This document shows positions 8,980-19,114 of a stretch of 64,000 nt of DNA, in pieces (the first letter of the stretch is position 1; each line of letters begins with the position of its first letter). The notes below the pieces were generated by a model, which saw only the letters and a program-made list of their open reading frames with translations, ran no database searches and was not told the origin of the DNA. Made by a program: the position numbers and the translations under genes. The stretch lies in contig JAJTUP010000027.1 in the NCBI GenBank assembly GCA_021399435.1, positions 744,001 to 808,000 on the forward strand, in the 5' to 3' direction. Source of the stretch: Diaporthe sp. PMI_573. Taxonomy: Eukaryota; Ascomycota; Sordariomycetes; Diaporthales; Diaporthaceae.

Positions 8980-9230
8980 ATGGCCCTTGTGAGCTTCGAA
9001 GAAGCTATCCACACAATATATTTATTATATTTAATTATTTATCTAGATAATATCTTGGTGTTTTTAAAAAACATAAAAGAGTATAAAAAGTACTTATAAA
9101 CTATTATTAACTATTTTTTAGCGGCTTCTCTATTTAATAATACTAAAAAGTATATCTTGTTTTAAAAAAATGTTAAATTCTTAAGTTTTATTATTAATGT
9201 AAAGGGGGTATATTTTACACCCAACCATAT
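8980..9230 (+). mobile_element. decayed Ty3/gypsy reverse transcriptase fragment
   Basis: One continuous plus frame reads IIYLDNILVFLKNIKEYKKY, a stop, then a stretch ending in a second stop, then NVKFLSFIINVKGVYFTP. This is the catalytic core of a Ty3/gypsy reverse transcriptase (usual form YLDDILVFSKN...EH...VKFLGFIIS..G), with the second Asp of YLDD changed to Asn. The two stops, the AT-rich codons and the Asp-to-Asn change fit RIP decay. LTRs were not found, so only this internal piece remains visible. Confidence 0.75.
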
Positions 9231-10748
9231 CATGCTACACCAGCCAGACTGCTGAATTCCAGAGCTAGACGCATTTTCCGGCGCTTGTCAATGCTCCATG
9301 ACCAATGTTCCAAGGTTTCCACGCTCGCACTAAGCATGTAATTGCAGATTCTGATGGATTTCCCAGAAAGGATCACACCCAGCTAGATATTAATGGTGCC
9401 AATTGCAGAAGACCGTCTGGCCATCAGTTCTTTCTTGATTCTTATGGTGGGTTCATTTGAGCCTTTTGTTGCGTCTTACCAACCATGATTCACTCACAAT
9501 ATTGCCATGAGATGGATCTTGGATACTGCTCATTCTGGTTCTCTAGTAATCTGTTGTCTTACTTTCCTTATCCATGCTTGCACTGCTTTCACGTATGAAT
9601 ATATTGGCAGGCCTTACAAGCCGTACACTACTGTCCATACTGATCTGCTGGTATTCCTTGTCTTCCCATTTGTTTGTAAATTTGGCTCATGTCAAAACTA
9701 CTTTAACTATTCAAAACTACGTGGTATCATAAGCTCTAGCGGCTATGTGATTGTACTCTCTGCACATGGCCTATAGGTTTGCTTCAGGGTTACTCAGATA
9801 GGTCAAGCTTTTCCCATCGATTCTGTAATCTGTCTAACCCGAGTTAACTGAATTACGGCCTGTACTGTTTCGAAAGCCCAGTAGACTGTATCCTGTTTCC
9901 TTGAGATCAGAGCTGCACCTTCATAAAGATTTAATTGGCCAATTTGGTCTTGTCATGGTCATGTTTCTTGTTGAGTATCAGAGTCATATTCTATCTCTTT
10001 TCAGTCACATCAGGTGCTGCATCAATGATGGGTGTTCCAATTTAGAGTGCTCTTCTGATCATAGTGTACATGTGGGATACTATATTCCTCAGGCATACTG
10101 CTTCCAGCTCCTATTTCTCAAGCTGAGGAGGCTCTGCTTCTGCAAAGACTGAATGCGAAACACGACTCAGCTGCTTTGTTGAGAAACACATCCACTGAGA
10201 CAGTGGCCAAGGGAAAACCCTGATTCCTCATGTATCTTTGAGAGATCAGGATGCGGGGAAAGAGAACTTCCACTATCACCGATCATGGTACTAACTGCCC
10301 TCGAGGGATCCACGGCCATATTGAATGGCAAGGCTGCCTTAATCATCAAGAATTCAAAGGCTCAGAAATTTCTTTATTGCTTCATTGCTTACAAGGCATC
10401 AACATCGGGGTCCCAGCCCAAATATTAAAACTTAAGTAACCATTTTACTTGCGGCAGGTAGCCCTGGAAGGGCTGTTCAATGGGTGAAGGCTGGAATGAC
10501 ACCTATACAGAGGCAAAAGCTCTGGGAGATTGGGTCAGAGACTGGTCGCCGAATTCTGGCGGTGTATACTACATATCACGTTCTAAAGGAACAGTCTTGT
10601 AAATTGAGCAGTTTCATGTCTTCTGGATGACATCTCAAGCCTTTATGTGAAGCAAACACAAAGTCTTCCGTGAGAATTGGAAGTCTATCTGAATTGACCC
10701 TGTAGGTTCCATTAAAGGATAACTATAATCTCACTTTGAGCAAGCCCC
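9231..10748. other. unassigned accessory sequence
   Basis: About 1.5 kb with only short frames and no family that I recognise on either strand. Composition is intermediate. Hydrophobic short frames at 9507-9776 and 9901-10152 show no domain. It may be old transposon or gene debris. Confidence 0.4.
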
Positions 10749-11448
10749 ATGTGCAGCATCCACATACGAAGGGGTAAGCTGCCGAGAGAGGTCTCAGAAG
10801 TGATGAACGAAAAGAACCCGGCTTATCTGGAGGCGCAGATTGTCTTCAACAAGACTTTCGTCCGCAGGGAGGAGCCTCTGCCTCTCGAACTGTTACCGGC
10901 TTTCAGAAACTTGAGTGAGGATAAGACAGTCTACGAGACTTTGTAAATTGCTGCTTGTTCTGTCATCTTCCATCACTCCATTTATTCGAGCTTCCCACGC
11001 CCGTTTCAAAAACATCAAGCCGACATTTTCTCCCCTTTCCTAGTGGAATCCACTGCCAATCTTCTGATCGATGGTTTTCGTCCAACAAGTACTTCTGGAC
11101 AAGTTGATATTTCCATGGCATCGAACTATTGACTCAAAAGGTGTTTTCCCTCCACACGTTTGGCCCGTCCATCCATGTACCCATCCGCTCGACGCTTGGG
11201 TGGACAAGCATCCCGAGGATACCATTAATCACTGCGCCAACTGTTATATACGACGGAGAGTATGACACGCCGCACGACGTGGCTCAGGAGCCATTCTTTG
11301 AGCTCATCCCCCGCGTGCGTTGGGTCACGTTCCAGGCCTCAGGCCATATGTGTCATCTCGAAGGATGGGGGGCCTGAAGGAAAGGGTTCTGAAAGTGATC
11401 GGTTGTTTCCTGACCCAGGGCCGAGATGCCGCGGGCCACGAGCGTTGA
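10749..11448 (+). pseudogene. alpha/beta-hydrolase (proline iminopeptidase/L-amino acid amidase-like) C-terminal remnant
   Basis: The frame at 10749-10946 carries KLPREVSEVMNEKNPAYLEA, then FRNLSEDKTVYETL. The frame at 11129-11377 continues with GPSIHV, PTVIYDGEYDTPHDVAQEPF and RVRWVTFQASGHMCHLEG. These are the cap region and the Asp and His catalytic neighbourhoods (YDGEYD and GHMCHL) of proline-iminopeptidase-like hydrolases. The N-terminal half with the nucleophile Ser is absent. The two blocks are separated by about 200 nt containing stops, possibly an intron from GTAAAT at 10944. A G-run at 11366-11372 shifts the frame, after which LKERVLKVIGCFLTQ, the usual C-terminus, runs to a TGA at 11446. 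Truncation plus the shift make a functional product unlikely. Confidence 0.75.
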
Positions 11449-12184
11449 CCCAGTTTGAATGTATTCTTATGACCTTATCATTACACTGAGGACATTGCTG
11501 ATGCCCCGCGCACTGTGTCTCTATTGACCGGCTCTCGTCATCGGCCGTGAAGGTACAACAGCGGCGGCAGCCACATTTCTCTAGTTTAAAGAAACGGAAC
11601 ACGCCCTTCAGCAGGAGGCGGTCTGACCTAGCCAATGGATGCAGCCTCGGGGTTGGAAAGAGACGTCTGTATGCAGCTGTGACGACTATGCCCAAATCAA
11701 CGTTCAAAATGCCTCCTAACGATACTTCCATTCCGACATACTAGTAGGTTTTCCGAGCAGACTTATTAAGGTTCTTGAATTGGAGATGCATCTGAACATT
11801 TGTGTTGAGACCTGAGGCGGGCCTTGGATTTCGAATGAGCACATGCACGCATTGAAATCGGCATGACATGCATATATAATGATTCTTAATAATAAGAACA
11901 AGACCTCTAAAGCTGTGTCCGGTTCGTGAAGACTGCGCAAGGCTTCGAGTGTCGTGTAATCTATTTATGCGCAGGGGATACCGTTCAATACAGCCTTAAA
12001 TCGAGTTTGTAGTGTTCCCAGGTATCCGCGTGTATCCATTAGCGTTCGCTCTCCCCCGGTTTTCCGAATGTCCTGATCGCTCCGTCCCAATCACCCCTTC
12101 GCATCAAATAACTCGATCTTCCTATCATCGCTCGTGAGAAGCTCATCCTGATGGGTAGCTTTAACTCATGCCCGAAAGCTGCAA
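11449..12184. other. intergenic, no gene seen
   Basis: Between the hydrolase remnant and the 3' end of the BAR-SH3 gene. Overlapping frames on both strands at 11547-11744 and 11339-11731 are not supported by any motif. Confidence 0.4.
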
Positions 12185-13765
12185 CTAAGCAGGCTTGCAA
12201 TAATTAGCAGGAAAACTTCCTTTGGCTCCTGCGAGCTCGCCAGTCCACCAGTCCTGGTCAGTCTGGGTCTTCTTGATGATCTTGATCCTGTCGCCCTCTC
12301 GGAAGGACAAGTCGCCTGCGCCTTGGCCCACGAAATCGTACTGCGCAATCACATACTCCTCTGGCCTGCCACTGCCTATTCGCTTCGGTGGCGGCGGCGG
12401 CGGCGGCGGCTTTTTCTTGGCCGCAATGCTGGTCTGCGAGAAATTCGACGCGACAGTGGAAGCTGGAGACGGTGGGTTGCGGCTGGCGAAGTAATCGCCT
12501 GCAGACGTTTGGCGAAGCTGGGACGGAGAAACCTGCCCAGATGATCTGCCTAGATCACTCGCTGTCGTGAAGTCAGTAGGCCTTAAGAGCCCACCGTAAT
12601 TCGGATTCTTGAGGTCTGGCCTTGGACCAATGTTCGGGCTGGGCTGCGGCGATGGTGTCCGAGCCGTCGAGTTGGATGAAGTTATTCGTGGCCGGCCTCC
12701 GTTGGCGCTGGGGATCAGACTCGATGATGCGCGGCGCACGCCGGCCTCCGGTGGCGGAGCAGACAGCTGCCGACCAAGCGGAGCACCATCGTTGGATAGG
12801 TTCAGAGGTTCCCTAATGCCCCTGCCCCGGGCAATCATCGAAATGGATTCGACGCCGCCCTTCCCAGCCTCAAAGGAGCTGGCCCATGCCGCAATCACCT
12901 CGTCCATCGGCGGTGCTGGGGATGGGAAGTCATTCTCTTCGCAGTATCCGTGCAACATGGTATAATATAAGCCGAGAAGCCGGTTCTGGATGACAATGTG
13001 CTCAGCCAGAAGAGGAGGCACGAGGCTGAATGTGGCCTGGATAATGGGGGGTAGGGTCTCCCGCAGGTGGTGGTCGGCGATCTCAAACTCCTGTTGACAC
13101 GTGTTAGATGGAAACCAGCAAGCGTTCGGTGTAGCGTTGTCTCTCACCTCGGAAAGGCTCGCCAGGTCGCCCTCGGCTTTTGCCAATTGAGCATCTTCCT
13201 TGGGCGTCCGGGTCGCCTTCCGGTGGAGCTTGTGGACCCTGTCCTGGGTCTTCTCGACGTCGAAGCGCTTGTCCTCCCTCTTCTTTATGGTCTTTCGTAT
13301 GGGGGCGATGGATTGGCGGGCATTGTTGGCGGGCTGGATAATGCGTGACTCGATCGAGGTGATGTCCTCTGTGAGCTCTGTCCTCAGGTCCGAGTAGACG
13401 TCCTTGAGGGCGAAGGTCCTGTGGAGCTGGAGCTCTGTGGTGATGGCAGTCTGGCGGCCGTGGCCGTCGGAGGCACCAACTATAGGATCGTAGAGGCTCG
13501 CATAGACGTTGGCGATCTCGAGTTGCGAGTTAACTAGGGTAAACCATGACTCTTGCCAGGATTTTGCGCTTTCGATGAGCTGGAGCACTGTGTGTCAGCC
13601 TTGGCTGTGGTGGCCCGCGGGGTGTGCGACCGAGGATGAGAAAGTGCTTGCCTTTGCCAGGATCCGATCTGCGTCCTCATAGTCGTTCAACAAGACCGAG
13701 ACTTTAGCATTGTCGCCCGGGTTCCTGCTGAGGAGCCTGCCGAACTTCCTCTGCACGGACTGCAT
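12185..13765 (-). CDS. BAR-SH3 membrane-curvature adaptor (amphiphysin/Rvs167-like)
   Basis: I place the start at the ATG at 13765. Exons are 13765-13652, 13579-13148 and 13090-12185, giving 483 residues. The first intron (13580-13651) has a GC donor (GCAAGC) and a CTCCAG acceptor; this join produces LAKLIESAKSW, as expected for the family. The second (13091-13147, GTGAGA to CAACAG) is 57 nt and could be misread as coding. Residues about 15-250 form a BAR coiled-coil domain, ending near ENDFPSPAPPMDEVIAAW. A Ser/Pro-rich linker with a proline run (KKKPPPPPPPPK) leads to a C-terminal SH3 domain with AQYDF, DLSFREGDRI, DWWTGEL and GSFPANY. Such proteins bend membranes and link endocytosis to cortical actin. 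The exact Rvs167/Hob subfamily is not certain. Confidence 0.88.
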
Positions 13766-14465
13766 GTTCGGCCAAGCTGCTGTTGCTATCGACGGTCGCC
13801 GGTGGGTGCTGCGAGAGGAGAGTATCCAACGTGATCATGAAACCGGCCCCGAGCTACAGCAAGAAGTGGTGGAGAGACGATGCAGTGGCACAGGCAAAGG
13901 GGGCTCAACAGGTCGCCGTGAAGTGAGAAAGCACAGACCACCGTTTAGATTAGTGACATCAGAGTTGGGCGAGAAGGAGGCGCAGTTGAGATTAAGACGG
14001 ATTAGGCATTGAACGGTCTCCCATCCGAATGCGGACACAGCAGAGGTTGCGGGAAAAGAGGACCGTCGTCCCAGTGCCGGGCAATCATGTTTGGGGCATG
14101 TTCAGATGTTATTTATCACTGCAGCAGAGGAAGCGAAGCCGGGCCTGGTATGGAGAAGGTGGGGTGGCACGGAAAGACGGGAGCTAGGCGAAGGCCAAGG
14201 CAGCAAGAGGCAGGCAGACCCAGCAGGGAATCACCTGACATCGCGGCCGCCTCGGCCGGACGCGCCTCGATTCGATCCCGCTTTGCACCCCATCAAGACG
14301 CGTCTATCCGTCCACTGACCCTCTCTTGGCCACAGCCCTGGCACATCCCCAGCGCGTCGGTTGCTCTTGGAATATGGAGCCCCTGCAACGCCTATAGACC
14401 TTGGATTGTGCATTGAATCTCAATACTTCCCTCAAGTGACTTTGCCTGGTCTGCCTGCGGTCGCC
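13766..14465. promoter_or_regulatory. shared upstream region of two divergent genes
   Basis: 700 bp between the BAR-SH3 start (minus) and the ZGRF1-like start (plus). No TATA box is obvious. Frames here lack family signatures. Both promoters must lie within or overlap this interval. Confidence 0.4.
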
Positions 14466-17400
14466 ATGGCTGGCCCGGCGCCGTCAACCGCGACCGTGCT
14501 CGAGTTCCGCTGTCTCTTCACGCATGACCTGCGCCGCAAGCAAAAAAGATGGCAAGATGGACGACTCAAGTATCACACATTCAACACACGCGTCATGGTC
14601 TATGACGAGCGCGGGAACTCGGTTGGGGACATGCACTGGCACGGCGAATACGACTTTGGTGAGGGCGAGGAGGTTCAACTCGATCGTGGCGGCGTCATAG
14701 TCCAGGTTGAAGACCTCGTGGAGCGCAGGGAGACAGACTTGTCTGAGCTTGTCGATAAGCGAGTCCAGGAGAAGCGGCAGCGCCAGATGCAACAGCTGGC
14801 CCGGTCAGCGGCCCCCAGTGCCGTACTGCCTCGCTCCCTGCCTCGCTCCCTGCCTGGGCCTCCAGCTATTGCTCCAGACCGTGCTCAGCCGCCGCGACAC
14901 CGACCGCTTCACCATGTCATCGGCACGCCCACTGGCCACCACGGAAAGGCATTGGTTCCTAATGAGTCGCCTTTCGAGCAGAGGCAGCAAACTGCTGAAT
15001 CCCCGGATGACCGAAGTGCCAAGAGGAGGAAAAATGACGATCCGCCCCCGAGCAAGAGCGGTTATGCATCGGCGTTATTTGGACAGACTTTGACACTCAG
15101 TGCGACGCCCTCGAGTTCTGTCCCTGCTATCCGTCGGCCGATGCCTCAAGCAAGATCGGATCCAACTGCAGAGACTGATGCTCAATACTCTCGAGGTGAC
15201 CCAGAGCCAGCGAAACGTGAGCAGCCGCAGCCATCTCGGCGCCTCAATCAGAGCGGGTATGCACAATCGCTGTTCGGACAAACCTTGACTCTGAGCCACA
15301 CCCCCGTGGGCTCTGTGCCACCAAGGCCTCAGCCACGGAATGAGTCGGTATCGAATACAACGGTCGATGGCGAAACACAAGGATCTCCGGGGACAGCGCG
15401 AAGGGCACCACCACAACACCCCAATGAGCCTCGCCATCTTGATCAGCTTGGCAGCAACTCTCGGTCCGCCTTGCTAAGCACCCAAAGCAGGATTAGCAAC
15501 AGGCTGGCAAAGGGCAGCGCTGACGTCGACAAGTCCAATGGATATGCTAGTCTGTCTCGGCAACAACATGCAACAAACAACGTACAAGCTATTCCAGAGT
15601 CCATAGATATTATCGAGATAGATGATCCAGAACCGACTGCGCCTCCGCCGGTTCGACAACCGGGGACGAAGAAGATCACCTCACCAAGCTTACGGAACCC
15701 GGAGAGAAATTCGAACATTTCCAAGGTTTCGGTGAGTGAAACTCATGGGTCTCCTGAGGATCCGGTCCGCTCAACGAGGCAGCAAATGTCGGAGCATGGC
15801 CGTCAAGACAAACCCGAGAAAGTGAGGAGCTATGAGCGAGCCAGTACACCCGAAACAGCTGTGACCAGAGCCAATGGTAGGAACGCCAGCTCTGAGCGTG
15901 CGGACCCCGCAACTCACGAAAACATTACCCGCGCCCCTGACGTTACGAGGGACCCAACCCTACCAGTCACCGAGCTGAGGATCAAGTCCAGCAAAAAACG
16001 AGGTCTTCTGATGGTATCAGACACGTCGAAAGCCAAGAAGACGCGTCGACGAGTACATGCCGATTCAGCCAGACCTGTCAACGGGGATTCAACACACCAC
16101 TCGAGAGAGTCTGATAACGACGACCCATTCCACCAATCTTCATCATCTCGGCTGCCAAGCAAGTCTGGATCCGGCCACGATGTTGGTGAATCAGCGGAAG
16201 CCCGTACTATGGTATCTTTGCACATATCGAGATCGAGCAACGGCGATGATGAAGATGATTACCTGGATTACCCAGTTTTGAACCGCGAAGGGGAGTGGGA
16301 GAAGGATGAAGTGGTGAGCGAGCTCGGGAAGAAGTCTGCGCAGCGCAACATTTCGACTGAACTTGGCGAAGACGACGACCCTTTTCAGTCACAGTCACTG
16401 GCAATCTCAGAACAAACGTATGACAGACCCGAACCAGCGACAAAGAACAGCGACAAAGGATTGGGACACGAGAGACCCGAGCAAGTAAAGGCCACTGCCA
16501 CTGCCCAGAACGCGTCCGATGCTGGCTTGTGCTTCGTAGAATATGGCAGGGGAGAGCCTGCTGATGTCGTCCAGCCTAGGAAGCGTTCTTCATCGTCACC
16601 AAGGGCAGGATACGACCCCTATCAGATTCCATCTTCTCCGCGGGCGTCCAGTCCTGGAATTCCATCATCTGCACAGGGGAGGGGACGCGAGCATGACGTT
16701 GGTGTTGAGGTCCTTAGGCCAATCGACAACAATAAGAAGTTGAGCAAGGCCAAGAGGCAAAGGCACAGTCGAAGAAAAGTCATTGCAGACGAAGATGATG
16801 AGGATGATGTTGACCCGCCCGCCCCGCCCCCCAGGAATACCGATTTTGGCTCTGATTCTGAACTCGGGGCTGTTTCCGTGCTCGGTAGGGAGGCTGCCAA
16901 CAAACAGCCGAAGTCAAGGAAAGTCACAAAGACCAGTGCTCAACAAGACACCCCTACAGTCGAATCTGGCGATGAACGGTCAAAGAGAGCTGCACGCAAA
17001 GCCGAAAGTCAGCAAAAGGAACTTGGCATGGAGTCAGAGGAGGATGAGTTACCTATAATGCGGCGCCAGTCAACGAGACAAAGGCGGTCTCAAGCCACAT
17101 CATATGAAGAGCCCTCGCCTCTGCCAAGTGAACAAGACGGCTCCGAGGAGGAAGATATTCCAAGGAAACGACGCAAGACCGAGGCGTCTAAAGCCTCAGA
17201 GGATCGCCCACGCCTGGAGAAGATCAAGAAAAATGTCAAAAGCAGAGAGCTCGTCGGCTTCAATCTCGCCGCACTGAACGCACCTCTCGGCCTTAGGGGG
17301 ATCGGGATGCCGTTCAGTATTCTGCCTTCCCCTGTCAATGAGTCCATTCAGAGACGGATCCCGAGTCATGCTTTCGTGGACGAGAATGAGAACCCTGTGG

Positions 17401-18842
17401 TGGTTGGTGAGGTTGAGGATCAAATGCCATCACACAGTCCCAAATCGCCCGCGACAGCCCTCAAAACAAATGCACAGGCACAGCAGAGCCCCTCCATAGC
17501 ATCGAACAGAGAGGCAACAAATCAGTCATCAATTCACACCTCCGACTCCCACGTAGGTACGTGGAAGTCTCTGGGTGAGAACGGTTCCAGTGCATTGGTC
17601 GAGCCGGATGGAGTAGGAAGCCCAAATGTACCCGGGATTCGTGGTTCTAGCAAATCAGGTGGGTCAGGAGCCAACTTGCAGAGCCCTACAAGAACGAAAA
17701 TCAAGCAAATCATGGGCCAAGCTCCATCATTGCAACAGGCAAGGACACCACATGAATCCGCCCCCAGCAAGCTGAGTCTGGAAGCATATCGATATCACGT
17801 CGCGGGCTCGACGCCGCGGAGCACTGCGACTGTCGCCCCCACTGAGCAGACACTTTCAAGCCTGGATCAGCTTGTGCATAAATCATTTCCTCCTCTCTTA
17901 AGGCAGTCGTCGACAGTCACGAAGCACACGACATCCAACAAAGCCACGCTGGGGGCCCCTGCGAAGACAGTGGCAAATGCACAACCGCCGTCTGCGCCAG
18001 CGCAGACTACCACTACCGAGCCCGCAATCAATACTGGCCTTTTCCTACGAGACAAAAGTATTTCGAATGGCGAGCAGCCGTCGAATACTGTTCAGGCGAC
18101 TGGGGGCGTGAAAGGAGCCCCCCAAAAGGAACCAGTTGCAGCGGATCGGCCTCCCAATATCACAGCCAAATTACAAGCAGCTACATCGCTCAACCAAGAG
18201 AAGTCAAATATTCAGAGACAGCCGTCAATACTTGAATCTGCCCAGCCGTCAAACACAGTTCTGAGCGGACCAAATGTCCAAGCAGACACTTCCATGGCCC
18301 CATCAGCCATGGATAAACCTGACTCAGCCTTGAATCGGCGTTCTTTGACCACTGGTCTCCAAGACACTGCGATAGTTGAAATGAACGTGGGCAACGCAGA
18401 CTCCGACAGAGCATTTGGTCTCCCTGTCCGGCCACCGAATGCCATCGGCCTCCGCCGTCAAGTCTCAGCTCCACGGCGTATTAACAATATTGGCGCGACA
18501 TTAACTCCACAAGCTGAAAGGACGGAAGCATCGTCAACAGACGTGCACAGCAAGCCGGTTTCTAGCGTGCGCCTAGCAAACCCGGCGTCTCGCGGCCGCA
18601 AAGCAGCACTGGCATCACATGCAGCGGGGCCAGTTCCGCAACGTATACTTCCGCCCACGCAGCCTGCCACGATGGTCCCAATCTCTACGGCAGACCTGGC
18701 AATGACGCCGATCGAGCAGGCTACTAAAGGGCCCGAACGGCCGAAGAAGAAGATGACCTTCCCTGGATTTCAGTCTGCTAGGAGCGACGGGCCTTGGAGT
18801 AGAGAGGCCTTTGATTTGCTTGAGAGTGGTAGACCTGAGTGA
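14466..18842 (+). CDS. ZGRF1/Mte1/Dbl2-like DNA-repair protein with N-terminal DUF2439 domain
   Basis: Single exon of 1458 residues from the ATG at 14466, which has a strong context (GTCGCCATGG); the frame is open further upstream but without ATG support. Residues about 10-90 carry the DUF2439/ZGRF1-like domain (LEFRCLFTHDLRRKQKRWQD, then DMHWHG). In yeasts this domain defines Mte1 and Dbl2, which help the Mph1/Fml1 helicase at recombination intermediates. Most of the rest is low-complexity and highly charged, with an RKRSSSSPRAGYDPYQIPSS stretch and acidic patches. A motif SGYAxxLFGQTLTLSxTP occurs twice, around residues 198 and 263. The C-terminus has KKKMTFPGFQSAR, then GPWSREAFDLLE, typical of the family in filamentous fungi. 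No helicase domain is present. A nuclear role in recombination or fork repair is inferred. Confidence 0.82.
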   Translation: MAGPAPSTATVLEFRCLFTHDLRRKQKRWQDGRLKYHTFNTRVMVYDERGNSVGDMHWHGEYDFGEGEEVQLDRGGVIVQVEDLVERRETDLSELVDKRVQEKRQRQMQQLARSAAPSAVLPRSLPRSLPGPPAIAPDRAQPPRHRPLHHVIGTPTGHHGKALVPNESPFEQRQQTAESPDDRSAKRRKNDDPPPSKSGYASALFGQTLTLSATPSSSVPAIRRPMPQARSDPTAETDAQYSRGDPEPAKREQPQPSRRLNQSGYAQSLFGQTLTLSHTPVGSVPPRPQPRNESVSNTTVDGETQGSPGTARRAPPQHPNEPRHLDQLGSNSRSALLSTQSRISNRLAKGSADVDKSNGYASLSRQQHATNNVQAIPESIDIIEIDDPEPTAPPPVRQPGTKKITSPSLRNPERNSNISKVSVSETHGSPEDPVRSTRQQMSEHGRQDKPEKVRSYERASTPETAVTRANGRNASSERADPATHENITRAPDVTRDPTLPVTELRIKSSKKRGLLMVSDTSKAKKTRRRVHADSARPVNGDSTHHSRESDNDDPFHQSSSSRLPSKSGSGHDVGESAEARTMVSLHISRSSNGDDEDDYLDYPVLNREGEWEKDEVVSELGKKSAQRNISTELGEDDDPFQSQSLAISEQTYDRPEPATKNSDKGLGHERPEQVKATATAQNASDAGLCFVEYGRGEPADVVQPRKRSSSSPRAGYDPYQIPSSPRASSPGIPSSAQGRGREHDVGVEVLRPIDNNKKLSKAKRQRHSRRKVIADEDDEDDVDPPAPPPRNTDFGSDSELGAVSVLGREAANKQPKSRKVTKTSAQQDTPTVESGDERSKRAARKAESQQKELGMESEEDELPIMRRQSTRQRRSQATSYEEPSPLPSEQDGSEEEDIPRKRRKTEASKASEDRPRLEKIKKNVKSRELVGFNLAALNAPLGLRGIGMPFSILPSPVNESIQRRIPSHAFVDENENPVVVGEVEDQMPSHSPKSPATALKTNAQAQQSPSIASNREATNQSSIHTSDSHVGTWKSLGENGSSALVEPDGVGSPNVPGIRGSSKSGGSGANLQSPTRTKIKQIMGQAPSLQQARTPHESAPSKLSLEAYRYHVAGSTPRSTATVAPTEQTLSSLDQLVHKSFPPLLRQSSTVTKHTTSNKATLGAPAKTVANAQPPSAPAQTTTTEPAINTGLFLRDKSISNGEQPSNTVQATGGVKGAPQKEPVAADRPPNITAKLQAATSLNQEKSNIQRQPSILESAQPSNTVLSGPNVQADTSMAPSAMDKPDSALNRRSLTTGLQDTAIVEMNVGNADSDRAFGLPVRPPNAIGLRRQVSAPRRINNIGATLTPQAERTEASSTDVHSKPVSSVRLANPASRGRKAALASHAAGPVPQRILPPTQPATMVPISTADLAMTPIEQATKGPERPKKKMTFPGFQSARSDGPWSREAFDLLESGRPE

Positions 18843-19114
18843 CGGCAAGGAGGGTGTCCGGCGGCACTCAAGTTGTCATCGTTTGTGCTGCAGATAGCTC
18901 TGGCGGATATACACGTTGTAGCGGGTACATGCATTGGGAATCAACGGTGCTTTGATGATATTGGCGACTGGGTTTCGGAGTAGGTAGCTGATGGACTACG
19001 TTTGGACGAATGTACAGGCAGGTTGATCGCTACAATTGACTAAAGCACTGTTCTTTTGACCCGCTGGGTCGATGCTGCGTCACCACTTTCCCTCAGCCCG
19101 TCTCGCTTCGATGC

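Noticed and set aside
12185..13588. BAR-SH3 gene starting at 13588
   Set aside because: That start lies in the GC-AG intron; an upstream exon gives the conserved N-terminus.
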